The notes beneath the pieces are model-generated. The model was given only the letters and a program-made list of their open reading frames with translations. It did not search any database and had not been told where the DNA came from. A stretch of 64,000 bases of DNA, from positions 359,501 through 423,500 of the forward strand of contig JADJOH010000007.1 of NCBI GenBank assembly GCA_016713925.1, written 5' to 3'. Below, in pieces: positions 9,457 through 18,348 of this stretch. The position numbers and the translations under genes were made by a program. How positions within the stretch are numbered: the stretch's first letter is position 1; each line of letters opens with the position of its first letter. Origin of the DNA: Bacteroidota bacterium. Its GTDB lineage: Bacteria > Bacteroidota > Bacteroidia > AKYH767-A > OLB10.

Positions 9457-10992
9457 ATGAATCATTCATTCAAATTTAAAGTTGTAATGTCTCTCTTTTT
9501 GTTTTTATGTGGGGAGGGTACAGCGCAACATGCCTATTGGATTGTGCCGGATAGTTCAGAGAATTTGCCTGCTCTTCTGAGCGAGATGAAAGGTGCCGGT
9601 ATTGATATCCGTTATCATTCCCGGTGGTTGAACGCATTTAGCGTTAACTTAAGCAAGCCTCAGCTGAAAGATATTCACGAATTGAATTACCGCTTTACTG
9701 TAACACCTGTACTCAAACTTAAATCAAGCATTGTCCATGACGATGGAAAGTTGCTTTATTCGAAGGCACTTTCACAAATGCAGGCGGAAGCCTTTACAAA
9801 GAGAGGGGTCTCGGGTTTGGGTGTGAAGATTGGTGTTACTGATGCAGGATACTTATATCTTGATGATACCATTAAGATGGCCGATTTAGCTCATCTTTGG
9901 AAGGGAAAACAAATTGTTGCGACCAGGGACTTCGTGAAATCCATTGATACGATTTCCTATGACGAAACATTTTATACCGGCAGGAAAAAGCCACTGAAGG
10001 AACGAACAAATTGGTTTCGTAAAGCCATCCGCGATTTTAAGCTCATCTATCACTACCATGGCACTGAAGTTTTGCGAATGATAACCGGTTATGATCCCAC
10101 TCCGGATTATCATCGCGGACTGGCAACAGATGCTTTGTTTTACCTTGCAAGAACAGAAGATGGAAGAAGAGAATTTAAAGAGGAGGAGGATTATTACATA
10201 GCTGCACTGGAATGGATGGAAAAGCAAGGTGTCCGACTCGTGAATACTTCCCTGGGGTATGGCAGAGGTCGGAGATTGAAGGGTTCAAATTATAAACCAA
10301 CGGATATGAATGGCTCCAGTATGATTGCAAAAGCGGTGGCCATTGCCTGTAGGGAAAAGAACATGCTGGTAGTTGTTGCAGCCGGGAATGATGGAGACAA
10401 GCGAAGATGGAAGGTCATCAATACACCTGCGGATGCAGAAGCAGCTCTGACAGTAGGAGCAGTATTAAATAGATTTGAAAAGGCCGATTATAGCGGAATA
10501 GGACCTGAATTTAACACTTATCTAAAGCCGGAGGTGGCTGCATTTTCATTACAGGGAACATCTTTATCCGCCCCTGCAGTTTGCGGTTTTGCAGCTTGTT
10601 TGCTGGAGATGAATCCGGATTTGACTTCGGCAGCATTAAAAAATATCATCATTCGTTCGTCGCATTTGTTCCCTTATGGAAATAATTATATTGGTTATGG
10701 TGTGCCTTTGGCGAGCCGGGCTTTGAAGTTAATGGAAGATTCGGGTTTTCAATTTAATCATGCGAAAGAAATGCATATGAATGGAAATGAATTTTTATTT
10801 GAAAATGAGACGAAGAAAATTCCTTATGTTTCCGTGTTTCATAAAAAGGATGCCACGAACGTCATTCAAAATGAGGTCATATTTGCGAATAATAATACCG
10901 GTGAGATTCGAATTCTTCGTCCTGAAAAATGCAAGAGAACCACTGTACAGGCCGGATATGATATTCTGGAAATATTTTGGGAAGAGAATTAA
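9457..10992 (+). CDS. Secreted subtilisin-like serine protease (S8)
   Basis: A 511-residue exported S8 peptidase. The ATG at 9457 gives a signal peptide (MNHSFKFKVVMSLFLFLCG...TAQ); the longer frame from 9343 adds an implausible leader. The catalytic residues are D129 (GVTDAG), H200 (YHYHGTE) and S368 (LQGTSLSAP), with the oxyanion Asn in VVVAAGNDG (N310). About 60 residues between the Asp and His motifs are rich in charged and aromatic residues. The C-terminal 80 residues are beta-rich but lack a recognisable T9SS sorting motif, so the route across the outer membrane is unclear. It is divergent from clpB. The substrate is unknown. Confidence 0.9.
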   Translation: MNHSFKFKVVMSLFLFLCGEGTAQHAYWIVPDSSENLPALLSEMKGAGIDIRYHSRWLNAFSVNLSKPQLKDIHELNYRFTVTPVLKLKSSIVHDDGKLLYSKALSQMQAEAFTKRGVSGLGVKIGVTDAGYLYLDDTIKMADLAHLWKGKQIVATRDFVKSIDTISYDETFYTGRKKPLKERTNWFRKAIRDFKLIYHYHGTEVLRMITGYDPTPDYHRGLATDALFYLARTEDGRREFKEEEDYYIAALEWMEKQGVRLVNTSLGYGRGRRLKGSNYKPTDMNGSSMIAKAVAIACREKNMLVVVAAGNDGDKRRWKVINTPADAEAALTVGAVLNRFEKADYSGIGPEFNTYLKPEVAAFSLQGTSLSAPAVCGFAACLLEMNPDLTSAALKNIIIRSSHLFPYGNNYIGYGVPLASRALKLMEDSGFQFNHAKEMHMNGNEFLFENETKKIPYVSVFHKKDATNVIQNEVIFANNNTGEIRILRPEKCKRTTVQAGYDILEIFWEEN

Positions 10993-11041
10993 TGAACTTG
11001 TCTTTCAGGACAAATACATTTTTGAAAACCATGCTTATAAA

Positions 11042-11545
11042 CTAGAAAGTCACTGTAATGGTGCCTTTTTGTTCAAGTGGCATGGTGGTGCCTCCATCAA
11101 ACTTAGCGCTTTCAGCGGCCTGCTTCGCCTTGGTAAGTAAATACTGACTGGTAGTTGTGGTGCCCTCAACGCCAGGATCAGCCTTGACTACATCACCGTA
11201 TTTATTGATGGTTATCCCAACAACAACAATTCCACGCTCCATGGTCAGATTGTCTACTTTAGGCTGTTTCGTAAGTTTCCGTCCCGGCATGATGAAGGAA
11301 ACGCCTTTTTGACCTGTAGAGGCCTGGCTGGAGGCGGTACCCGGCTCTCCTTCGAAATCAATCGATTTTATTTGTCCCAGTTGAAAAGTAACCGTACTTC
11401 CTTTATGAAAGAAGGTAACTGTGTTGTTTTCAATACGCTGAAGTTCACCATTTAAGCGTTCGCCATTTTTGGTGATGATGATATGCTGAGAAAAAGTTGC
11501 GATAGGGGCAATAAACAGCAGTAGTGTAATAAAATGTTTTTTCAC
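11042..11545 (-). CDS. Exported protein with TonB-C-like domain
   Basis: A 167-residue protein with a signal peptide (1-20, ending TFSQ). Residues 21-70 (IIITKNGERLNGELQRIENN...IKSIDFEGE) resemble the short beta-rich 'key element of expression/repression' segments of Bacteroidota exported proteins. Residues 100-167 (GIVVVGITINKYGDVVKA...LLTKAKQAAESAKF) resemble a TonB C-terminal fold. There is no N-terminal membrane anchor or Pro-rich linker, so it is not a full TonB energy transducer. It is convergent with the subtilisin gene and transcribed alone. The role is unknown. Confidence 0.75.
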   Translation of the reverse strand: MKKHFITLLLFIAPIATFSQHIIITKNGERLNGELQRIENNTVTFFHKGSTVTFQLGQIKSIDFEGEPGTASSQASTGQKGVSFIMPGRKLTKQPKVDNLTMERGIVVVGITINKYGDVVKADPGVEGTTTTSQYLLTKAKQAAESAKFDGGTTMPLEQKGTITVTF

Positions 11546-11644
11546 GTGGATCGTTATTTTAAGGGTAACGGTTCAAATCTAAGGCTTATTGTTATGCATA
11601 GTAAAGCGCTTATGAGAACTAAATAACAGTGATTTGTTAATTCT

Positions 11645-11652
11645 TACTTTTG
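11645..11652 (+). promoter_or_regulatory. -7 promoter element, near-leaderless
   Basis: TACTTTTG matches TAnnTTTG and is followed by CA. The first ATG (11662) is only nine bases further on, so the transcript would be nearly leaderless. It drives the ABC exporter and probably the Nudix gene behind it. Confidence 0.5.
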
Positions 11653-11661
11653 CACCTGCAA

Positions 11662-13422
11662 ATGAAACTACTCTTAGGATATTTACGTGAATATTGGAAA
11701 CTCATACTGCTGGCATTGTTGCTGGCCACCATTAATCAGGTTTTTTCATTACTTGATCCCTATATTTTTAAGCATGTAATCGACGATTATGTCACTCAGT
11801 TTGAAAAACTAAGCCGGGATGAATTTATAAGAGGGGTGGGCTGGTTGTTGCTGGCAGCTGTGGGTGTCGCATTTGTAAGTAGAGTTGCAAAGAATTTTCA
11901 GGATTATTATGTCAATGTGATTACCCAACGGGTTGGAGCTAAAATTTACGCAGATGGGATTCGCCATAGTTTGGAGTTGCCTTATGAAGTGTTCGAAGAT
12001 CAGCGTAGCGGTGAGACATTAGGGCGTCTGCAGAAGGTGAGAGCTGATGTGGAGAAGTTGATCAGTGCTTTTATTAATATCCTGTTCACTTCTTTAGTTG
12101 CAATCGTATTCGTTTCCATTTATGCGGTGACAGTGCATTGGCTGATTGCGCCGGTTTACTTTGGAGTGATCCCTATTCTTGGAATAATCAGTTCTGTGTT
12201 GAGCAGAAAAGTAAAACGGCTACAGAAGGTCATTGTAGCCGAAACCACTGCGCTGGCAGGTTCCACCACAGAGTCCTTGCGGAATATTGAGCTGGTAAAA
12301 AGCCTGGGGCTTGCGCAGCAGGAAATAGGAAGGCTAAATTCCAATACCGATAAAATTTTGAAACTGGAATTGAAGAAAGTGAAGTATATCCGCAGTTTGA
12401 GTTTTATTCAGGGAACATTGGTCAATTTGTTAAGAACAGCTATTATGTTTATGATGCTTTATCTGATATTTACCCGTCAGATTTCAATCGGTCAGTTCTT
12501 TACGATGTTTATTTATTCGTTCTTCATTTTTGGTCCTTTACAAGAATTAGGAAATATTATCAATATTTATCGGGAAGCAGAAGTCTCTTTGCAAAATTTT
12601 CAAGCCATCCTTGATATTAAACCGGAAGCCCGTCCCTCTAATCCCGTAAAGCTCGGGAGCATTCAGTCGTTTCAATTGAAAGATGTTTCATTCAAGCATC
12701 AGACGGCTACACAATATGCCGTCAATAACATCTCCTTCGAAGTAAAAGCCGGTGAGACCATAGCATTTGTTGGTCCTAGCGGCTCCGGAAAAACGACATT
12801 GGTGAAGATGCTTGTAGGTCTTTATAAACCCCAGCAAGGTAAAATTTTGTACAATGATTTCAGTGCAGAAGAGGTAAGCCTCGATGAATTGCGTTCACAG
12901 ATTGGTTTGGTGACACAGGATACCCAATTATTTTCCGGAAGTATCAGGGAGAATCTTCAGTTCGTGGCTCCCGGCGCAAGTGATGAGGAATGTTTGGATG
13001 TGTTGAATAAGGCTTCTTTAAAATCTTTATTAGGTCGTGCAAGTCATGGGTTGGATACGGTCATTGGCGAAGGAGGAGTGAAAGTTTCCGGAGGTGAAAA
13101 ACAACGATTGTCTATTGCCAGAGCGCTGTTGCGAAAGCCCTCTTTGTTGGTATTTGATGAAGCCACTTCTGCACTAGACTCCTTGACTGAAGAAGAAATT
13201 GCAGAAACAATCAGGAGTATTTCATCTCATAGAAATCACATTACCATATTAATTGCTCATCGCCTATCCACCGTGATGCATGCCGATGTGATTTATGTAC
13301 TGGAGAAAGGCAAGATTATTGAATCCGGACAGCATTTTGAACTTTTGGATTCTAAAGGTTTGTATTATGCGATGTGGCGCCAGCAGATTGGAGAGCAAAA
13401 GGAGATGAGCGTTTCTCAGTAA
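11662..13422 (+). CDS. ABC exporter, fused permease and ATPase (MsbA-like)
   Basis: A 586-residue half-transporter. Six transmembrane segments (about residues 10-310) are followed by an ABC ATPase with Walker A GPSGSGKTT, Q-loop GLVTQDTQLF, signature VSGGEKQR, Walker B LLVFDEATSALD and H-loop AHRLS. It works as a homodimer or with a partner half. The family exports lipids, peptides or drugs, and the substrate cannot be told here. The ATG at 11662 is preferred over a TTG at 11650 that overlaps the promoter element. The Nudix hydrolase starts 16 bp after the stop with its own AAGGAG, so the two are probably one operon. Confidence 0.92.
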   Translation: MKLLLGYLREYWKLILLALLLATINQVFSLLDPYIFKHVIDDYVTQFEKLSRDEFIRGVGWLLLAAVGVAFVSRVAKNFQDYYVNVITQRVGAKIYADGIRHSLELPYEVFEDQRSGETLGRLQKVRADVEKLISAFINILFTSLVAIVFVSIYAVTVHWLIAPVYFGVIPILGIISSVLSRKVKRLQKVIVAETTALAGSTTESLRNIELVKSLGLAQQEIGRLNSNTDKILKLELKKVKYIRSLSFIQGTLVNLLRTAIMFMMLYLIFTRQISIGQFFTMFIYSFFIFGPLQELGNIINIYREAEVSLQNFQAILDIKPEARPSNPVKLGSIQSFQLKDVSFKHQTATQYAVNNISFEVKAGETIAFVGPSGSGKTTLVKMLVGLYKPQQGKILYNDFSAEEVSLDELRSQIGLVTQDTQLFSGSIRENLQFVAPGASDEECLDVLNKASLKSLLGRASHGLDTVIGEGGVKVSGGEKQRLSIARALLRKPSLLVFDEATSALDSLTEEEIAETIRSISSHRNHITILIAHRLSTVMHADVIYVLEKGKIIESGQHFELLDSKGLYYAMWRQQIGEQKEMSVSQ

Positions 13423-13437
13423 TTCTAAGGAGTTGAA

Positions 13438-14082
13438 ATGAAATTTAATTATGCTGATTTTATTGCTTCGTTGTCTGCCCGGATAAATACTTCGCTTCCC
13501 GGAATGGATGCACATGTGAAGATGGCACCAATGCACCGGAAGTCGGTGAGGGATTATCTTTCAGAAGTACATACGTATAGAACAGCAGCCGTATTAGCAT
13601 TACTTTTTCCTGATAATAAAACAGGCTCTCCACGGATTGTTTTAATGGAAAGAGCCGGAGGGGGAGATGTACATGCTCACCAGATTAGTTTTCCCGGTGG
13701 AAAGCAGGAGCCCGATGAAGAGTTGGCAGATACCGCGCTCCGTGAGTCTTTCGAAGAATTGGGTATAGCTTCTCAGGAGGTAAATCTGATCGGACTATTG
13801 ACTTCTCTTTATATTCCTCCCAGCGGATTTTTGGTGCACCCGTTCATTGGCTTTCTACATCAGGATCCTGTGTTTACTATTAATCCTGCAGAAGTCAAAA
13901 GAGTAATAACTCCCTCGCTGGAACAATTGTGCAATGGAGAAAATTTGCGTTCAGGAAGCTTCAGGAGTTCACAGGGAATAGTAGTAAAAGCACCTTGCTA
14001 CGAGTTGGAAGATGTAGTGATATGGGGTGCAACAGCGATGATGATTTCTGAAATTGTGGAAGTAGTGAATTCCTTAAAGTGA
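13438..14082 (+). CDS. Nudix hydrolase, CoA-pyrophosphatase type
   Basis: A 214-residue Nudix enzyme. The Nudix box is GKQEPDEELADTAL followed by RESFEELGI. Upstream HAHQISFPGGK and downstream LTSLYIPPSGFLVHPFIGF are the extra motifs that mark the NudL/YeaB subgroup, which cleaves CoA and acyl-CoA to 3',5'-ADP and phosphopantetheine. The N-terminal 50 residues are typical for the subgroup. It follows the ABC exporter by 16 bp and is preceded by AAGGAG at 13426-13431. No functional link to the exporter is evident beyond co-transcription. Confidence 0.9.
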   Translation: MKFNYADFIASLSARINTSLPGMDAHVKMAPMHRKSVRDYLSEVHTYRTAAVLALLFPDNKTGSPRIVLMERAGGGDVHAHQISFPGGKQEPDEELADTALRESFEELGIASQEVNLIGLLTSLYIPPSGFLVHPFIGFLHQDPVFTINPAEVKRVITPSLEQLCNGENLRSGSFRSSQGIVVKAPCYELEDVVIWGATAMMISEIVEVVNSLK

Positions 14083-14099
14083 TCCAATTTAAAATAGAA

Positions 14100-14125
14100 G
14101 GGGGGACCCATTTTCAAGTCCCCCC
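14100..14125. terminator. Shared bidirectional terminator hairpin
   Basis: GGGGGGAC at 14100-14107 pairs perfectly with GTCCCCCC at 14118-14125 around a 10-nt loop. It lies between the convergent Nudix and Omp28-like genes. On the minus strand it is followed by a T-rich tract (CTTCTATTTT), so it best serves the lipoprotein gene. Confidence 0.75.
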
Positions 14126-14151
14126 GTTCAGGTTAGATATATTTGTTTAGA

Positions 14152-15036
14152 TTAGTTCCAGTCTTTTAATGTACCCAGCAAACCTGATTGTACATTTAGC
14201 ACTTCATTGGTTGTATTGCTTGTAATAAATGAAACCACATACCATTTACTTGAGCGGCTGTGTTTTTGAGGAAGATCAATCCTGTAGGAGCGAACATCAG
14301 AACCACCCGGCACCTGTGACATTGGATTGATATCATCACCACTGGAATTGCTGACTACCATACGCACCACATTATTATGTGTATAGTTGATAATAGGGTT
14401 TCCAAGATTGTAAAACGGACTTCCAACTGTAGTGTTGTAACTATTCGCCTGATAAAACGCGGTGTTGGCATTGGTTACAAAATCTTCAACCAGATAGGTG
14501 GTTACCTTGTAGGAGCCGTTTAAAACACTTGTAAAGCCACAATGTACATCAATTTGAGCTGCACGTCCATTGATGACTGAGTTAATGGCTAAACCACTTA
14601 CTGCAGGTTTAAGCAATGAGCCATTGACCGCATTAGTATATAAATTAGGCGACAAGCAAGTTCCACCTGCATAATTTAGCCTGCTGATAAGTGCACAAGG
14701 AATTGTTGTTTGATTGGTAGAGTACGAATTCAGCAGACGATTTGATTGTACGTTGGCCATAAAATCATTCGTGTGCATACCCACAGCATATACTTTGCCG
14801 GGGTTGGCGCGAAGCAGATTGGAAATATCCAATGCGGACTGAGGGGCGGTTCCTGAAGTCGTACTTGTGATTTCCTCGATGAGTACTTTCTTTTGGAAGG
14901 TCGCCGGCACTGGACTTACATTAACTGTTGTTGGAGCTTTTGATCCGCTTTGAGATTCAGGAACTGATGGGTCTTCTTTTTGGCATGCTGTAAACAGGAA
15001 TCCTGAAGCAGCAGCATAAACAAGTAGTTTTTTCAT
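14152..15036 (-). CDS. Omp28-like surface lipoprotein, CxxC lost
   Basis: A 294-residue predicted lipoprotein: signal peptide with lipobox LFTAC (C18). The first folded stretch, KVLIEEITSTTSGTAPQSALDI, aligns with the Omp28/thioredoxin-like motif in which a CGxCP active site follows VLIEEFTG. Both cysteines are replaced here (Ser and Ala). Residues 150-290 form a beta-rich domain with several Asn-Thr-rich strands. The neighbour at 15278-16159 is a clear paralog (shared PATFQKKVL/PATFTQKVL, NAY...NPIINYTHNNVVRMV and similar blocks), so the pair arose by tandem duplication. A redox role is unlikely. A structural or binding role on the cell surface is inferred. Confidence 0.78.
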   Translation of the reverse strand: MKKLLVYAAASGFLFTACQKEDPSVPESQSGSKAPTTVNVSPVPATFQKKVLIEEITSTTSGTAPQSALDISNLLRANPGKVYAVGMHTNDFMANVQSNRLLNSYSTNQTTIPCALISRLNYAGGTCLSPNLYTNAVNGSLLKPAVSGLAINSVINGRAAQIDVHCGFTSVLNGSYKVTTYLVEDFVTNANTAFYQANSYNTTVGSPFYNLGNPIINYTHNNVVRMVVSNSSGDDINPMSQVPGGSDVRSYRIDLPQKHSRSSKWYVVSFITSNTTNEVLNVQSGLLGTLKDWN

Positions 15037-15156
15037 ATTGTAGTTGGTTCGAATTTTATTAACACAATATTAGGGCGTGTTGAAAATCGTAGTGGATGAT
15101 TTAGCTAAAAATCTTACAAACAGAAAATGAAACGGATATAAATTTTGTTATAAATT

Positions 15157-15188
15157 AAAAAAGGATCTCCCGGAGAGAGACCCTTTTT
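15157..15188 (-). terminator. Rho-independent terminator of the upstream lipoprotein gene
   Basis: On the minus strand AAAAAGGGTCTC and GAGATCCTTTTTT form a stem with a short CCGG-containing loop, ending in a T-run. It lies 90 bp past the stop of the gene at 15278-16159. The downstream paralog is therefore transcribed separately. A second small stem (CCGGT/ACCGG) lies at 15232-15252. Confidence 0.75.
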
Positions 15189-15277
15189 CGAATTTGTTTT
15201 TATTAGTATTTGGATTTAATCCTTTCGCACGCCGGTGATTTTTTAAAACCGGTTAAACTTGATTTTTCTCACAGTAT

Positions 15278-16159
15278 TTAATCCCAAAGTTGAGTGTTGC
15301 CTGCTTTAACTTTCTGCACATTTAGAATTTCAAAGTTGGTTGGAGTAGTCCCTGTTTTAGTAATGAAGGCTACTACATATAAATCATTCAATTTATATCC
15401 ATTGATAGATGTAGTGTATGTTTTTATTTCCTTGCCACCTGAGACCAATGCCGAACTGCTGATGTTATCCCCTAAAGGTGCCGTTAGTACTTTTCGTAAT
15501 ACATTGTTATGGGAGAAGCCTGCAATTGGATCTCCTTGTCCCTGGTAGGGGTGACCATTCGTTGCATTGTAGGCATTTCTCTGATCATACATCGCACCGC
15601 TTCCACTGATATTGTTTTCCAGAAGATACGTGCTCACGGTATAGTCGCCGCTCATGTTTTGATTGAAGCCACAATGCGTATTTATGGTAAGCATACTTCC
15701 ATTCACACTTGTTTCAATGGCTAAACCACACTTTGCAGTTTTTGTTTTGGCTACATCAAAGTTCGATTGCCATTGTGTACGATTCAATATGGCCAGGTTC
15801 AAAGAGGAGGTTCTGTTGATCCTAGCCGCTGGAAAGGTCATTGGATTTCCATTGCTGAAGGCATTTGATAGCGAGGTGTACTGTGCTATTTCCATAGCGT
15901 CGCTAAACTGTACATTTACCGGAATGGCTTTGGTTGAATTTGCAGCCAGGATACTTTCCATTTTAACAAAGCCATCGGGACATTGGGGTTGTCCCGCGCC
16001 GGTGAAGCATTCCAACAATACCTTTTGTGTGAAAGTAGCGGGTACTGTACTCAAGCCACCCGTATTCGTACCTCCTGTGCCGGTAGTTGCTGAGGGTTCA
16101 TCTTTTTGACATCCTATAGCCAGGAATATGGTCAGGAATAATAAGTGATATGTTTTCAT
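15278..16159 (-). CDS. Omp28-like lipoprotein, paralog with one Cys left
   Basis: A 293-residue predicted lipoprotein with lipobox LAIGC (C17), followed by a Gly/Thr-rich linker. The Omp28-type motif reads KVLLECFTGAGQPQCPDGF: only the second cysteine of the usual CxxC remains, plus one Cys three residues before FTG. The rest matches the next gene block by block (SGDYTVSTYLLENN, RNAYNATNGHPYQGQGDPI, FSHNNVLRKVL). The ends also share the form LNVQxGxxGxxxxWD. The separate terminator at 15157 shows it is an independent unit. The function is unknown; the cell surface or periplasmic face of the outer membrane is likely. Confidence 0.78.
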   Translation of the reverse strand: MKTYHLLFLTIFLAIGCQKDEPSATTGTGGTNTGGLSTVPATFTQKVLLECFTGAGQPQCPDGFVKMESILAANSTKAIPVNVQFSDAMEIAQYTSLSNAFSNGNPMTFPAARINRTSSLNLAILNRTQWQSNFDVAKTKTAKCGLAIETSVNGSMLTINTHCGFNQNMSGDYTVSTYLLENNISGSGAMYDQRNAYNATNGHPYQGQGDPIAGFSHNNVLRKVLTAPLGDNISSSALVSGGKEIKTYTTSINGYKLNDLYVVAFITKTGTTPTNFEILNVQKVKAGNTQLWD

Positions 16160-16389
16160 TTTCTGCTTTGCAAGTTAAATGTAGTTTTAGCCCGGGTGAG
16201 TAATTTATTGGCAATTACATTACATTGTACGTTTTCCCCGGCTGATGCGTTTCTGTTTAATCAGAGCTGTAAGAAATTTTATTTTGTTTATTGTTTTGAA
16301 AAGAATTGTTGGAAAAATACGGGAATTCAAACATTTTTCGATGTGATTTGTTAGTTTTATGGAAAATGTAAGATGTAAGAAATTAGACG

Positions 16390-16848
16390 ATGTCAACAGA
16401 AAAGCGATTTATTATCAGGGTATACGGACTAATTCTTAGTTCCGGAAATGAAGTTCTTATCGCCGAGGAGTATCACTACGATACTTTTATGCGTAAATTT
16501 CCCGGAGGAGGTTTGGAGTTTGGTGAAGGCCCGATTGATTGTTTAAAGCGGGAGTTGATGGAGGAATTGCAAATAGAGGCTACTGATTTCCGGCATTTGC
16601 ATACTACTGATTTTTTCGCACAATCCGCTTTTAATCCTGATTTGCAAGTGCTCGGAATTTATTACTTAGTGTCCGCACCTCTTGACATAGAAGGGATGTT
16701 TCGTGAAAATTATATATTGCCGGCTGAGAATGGGGTGGAGCGCTTTCGCTGGGTGAATTTGGAGGATTTAAACCCCGGAGAAATTACATTTGCGACGGAT
16801 CAACAAGCCTACGAAAAATTAGCAGCCCTCAGAAAGAAGAAGGACTAG
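16390..16848 (+). CDS. Nudix hydrolase, small
   Basis: A 152-residue single-domain Nudix protein with the box GGGLEFGEGPIDCLKRELMEELQI, in which the metal-binding REL-MEE is intact. It lacks the CoA-pyrophosphatase extra motifs seen in the enzyme at 13438, so it belongs to a different subgroup (ADP-ribose- or nucleotide-type; substrate not predictable). The stop overlaps the stop of the convergent RlpA-like gene: TAG at 16846-16848 against CTA at 16845-16847. There is no room for a terminator between them. Confidence 0.88.
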   Translation: MSTEKRFIIRVYGLILSSGNEVLIAEEYHYDTFMRKFPGGGLEFGEGPIDCLKRELMEELQIEATDFRHLHTTDFFAQSAFNPDLQVLGIYYLVSAPLDIEGMFRENYILPAENGVERFRWVNLEDLNPGEITFATDQQAYEKLAALRKKKD

Positions 16849-17537
16849 GAGTTTTTTAAAAATCGAATCTGCATAAATCCTTTTTTCTCGAATTTGGAAA
16901 TAGTTTCACTTGCCGAAAGCTTTGTTTTGAAACCGGAGAGCACAAGATGATAAATTCTTGAACTGTTTACACCCATACCAACAATATATACTTTTTCCAC
17001 ATCCTCATGAAGATAAAGTTCGTTCGCCACATAGAGCATGTGCACAATGTCCTTACTACGCCACAAGGAAAGGCTGATTCCTGACAATTCTTCAGGGTTT
17101 CCCAGGCAATCCAACACATCCTCACAACTAAAAATACTATCAATTTCCCTGGTTTTGCTTAGTATTTCCATGATCTCAAGTTTGACCGATGTAAGACCAT
17201 GCTGATAACTTCCAATTCTTCTGGCAGCAGCTTCTGATAAATCTATTATTCTGCTCTTTACAAATGGCCCGCGGTCATTAATTCTAACTGTGATGGATAG
17301 ATTGTTCTTCGAATTCGTAACCCGGACAAAAGTGTTAAAAGGTAATGTGCGATGAGCAGCGGTGAAGTCAGCGTTCCTAAAAATTTCTCCATTGGCCGTT
17401 TTCCTGCCTTCAAATTCTTTTCCGTAGTAAGATGCTTTTCCTTTATTTACTTTTAAAATAGAGGGTGTTCCTGCACTGAAAAAGAGGATGCAGATAATGA
17501 ATGGAACAATGAAAATATAAACAAGTCTTTTCATCAT
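16845..17537 (-). CDS. RlpA-like septal/cell-wall protein
   Basis: A protein of about 230 residues. It has a hydrophobic leader (MMKRLVYIFIVPFIICILFF), then a double-psi beta-barrel of the RlpA type (about 30-125): GKASYYGKEFEGRKTANGE, AAHRTLPFNTFVRVTN, and VRINDRGPF with the conserved Asp. The C-terminal part (about 165-228) resembles a SPOR-like fold (VYIVGMGVNSSRIYHLVLSGF), which binds denuded peptidoglycan at division sites. RlpA proteins are lytic transglycosylases in some bacteria. The ATG at 17537 is chosen because codons upstream of it add a second, unlikely leader. It is convergent with a Nudix gene. There is no lipobox. Confidence 0.85.
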   Translation of the reverse strand: MMKRLVYIFIVPFIICILFFSAGTPSILKVNKGKASYYGKEFEGRKTANGEIFRNADFTAAHRTLPFNTFVRVTNSKNNLSITVRINDRGPFVKSRIIDLSEAAARRIGSYQHGLTSVKLEIMEILSKTREIDSIFSCEDVLDCLGNPEELSGISLSLWRSKDIVHMLYVANELYLHEDVEKVYIVGMGVNSSRIYHLVLSGFKTKLSASETISKFEKKGFMQIRFLKNS

Positions 17538-17718
17538 ATCCTGTAAAAATAATAAAATTTGACAAAAGAGGAGTGGAACTGCAAGCAATGTCGCGTAAAA
17601 TTCATGATGTTAATTTAAAGCTCATAATCCCTTTGGATTAGGAATTTATAGGGATTTATTACAACAGGGATGTGTAAAGGATTGCCTTTACAGCAAGAAT
17701 TATTTAAATGACTTTATT

Positions 17719-18285
17719 TTAAGCTAACCTGTGACAAATAATACTTTCAATACGCTCAAACAATTGATTTGGACTAAATAGTCGCCATTTCATATCATCT
17801 AATTCACCACCAAAAGCCAAATAATAGTCAATGGAGTATTTATTGAATTCATGACGCACATGATCTCTGAAATTCAACGCAACAACCCATCCGTCTTCAA
17901 TATCTTCAAACCATTCCTGGTAATAGCAATCGTCGGAGGCATGAAAATTCAAGACATTTTCTCCAATCAAAATAAATTTACTGATACCCTCATTGATTAA
18001 ATGATCTGCGATATCTCTTTTCAAAACCATAATGTCATTGTTGATGGCATCGTTCCATTCTCCAATAAACTCGATCACTGCGAAGCCGGTATCGTAGTCA
18101 ACGAATAACAATTTCATGTACAGTGTACTGGACCCAAAATCATCCCATTGCGGATGGATATAATAGTTGTAAATGGTATTAGAATATTCAAACTCACTAT
18201 ACTCCCGACCATAAAATGGAGATAGTTCATCCTCTGCAGATATATACAGATGACGCCAGGAATAATAGGGTTCTAAATCTTGCAT
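17719..18285 (-). CDS. Conserved hypothetical protein
   Basis: A 188-residue soluble acidic protein, rich in Tyr, Trp and Asp. It has no signal peptide, membrane segment or known motif. The N-terminus (MQDLEPYYSWRHLYISAEDE) and the block FDYDTGFAVIEFIGEWNDA have the look of a Bacteroidota-specific conserved protein found near cell-wall recycling genes; that recollection is not proof. It starts 63 bp after murQ on the same strand, so it may be the last gene of the E1-murQ transcript. The function is unknown. Confidence 0.75.
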   Translation of the reverse strand: MQDLEPYYSWRHLYISAEDELSPFYGREYSEFEYSNTIYNYYIHPQWDDFGSSTLYMKLLFVDYDTGFAVIEFIGEWNDAINNDIMVLKRDIADHLINEGISKFILIGENVLNFHASDDCYYQEWFEDIEDGWVVALNFRDHVRHEFNKYSIDYYLAFGGELDDMKWRLFSPNQLFERIESIICHRLA

Positions 18286-18348
18286 CGCTTAATCCTGTAA
18301 AGTTAGTAACATGATACGTCGAAGAAAAGTTTTTGTTTAAAAATATAG

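Noticed and set aside
11568..11590. GGTTCAAATC, a T-loop-like sequence suggesting a tRNA
   Set aside because: The flanks do not form a T-stem, acceptor stem or anticodon arm, and there is no CCA end. It is an upstream region of a protein gene.
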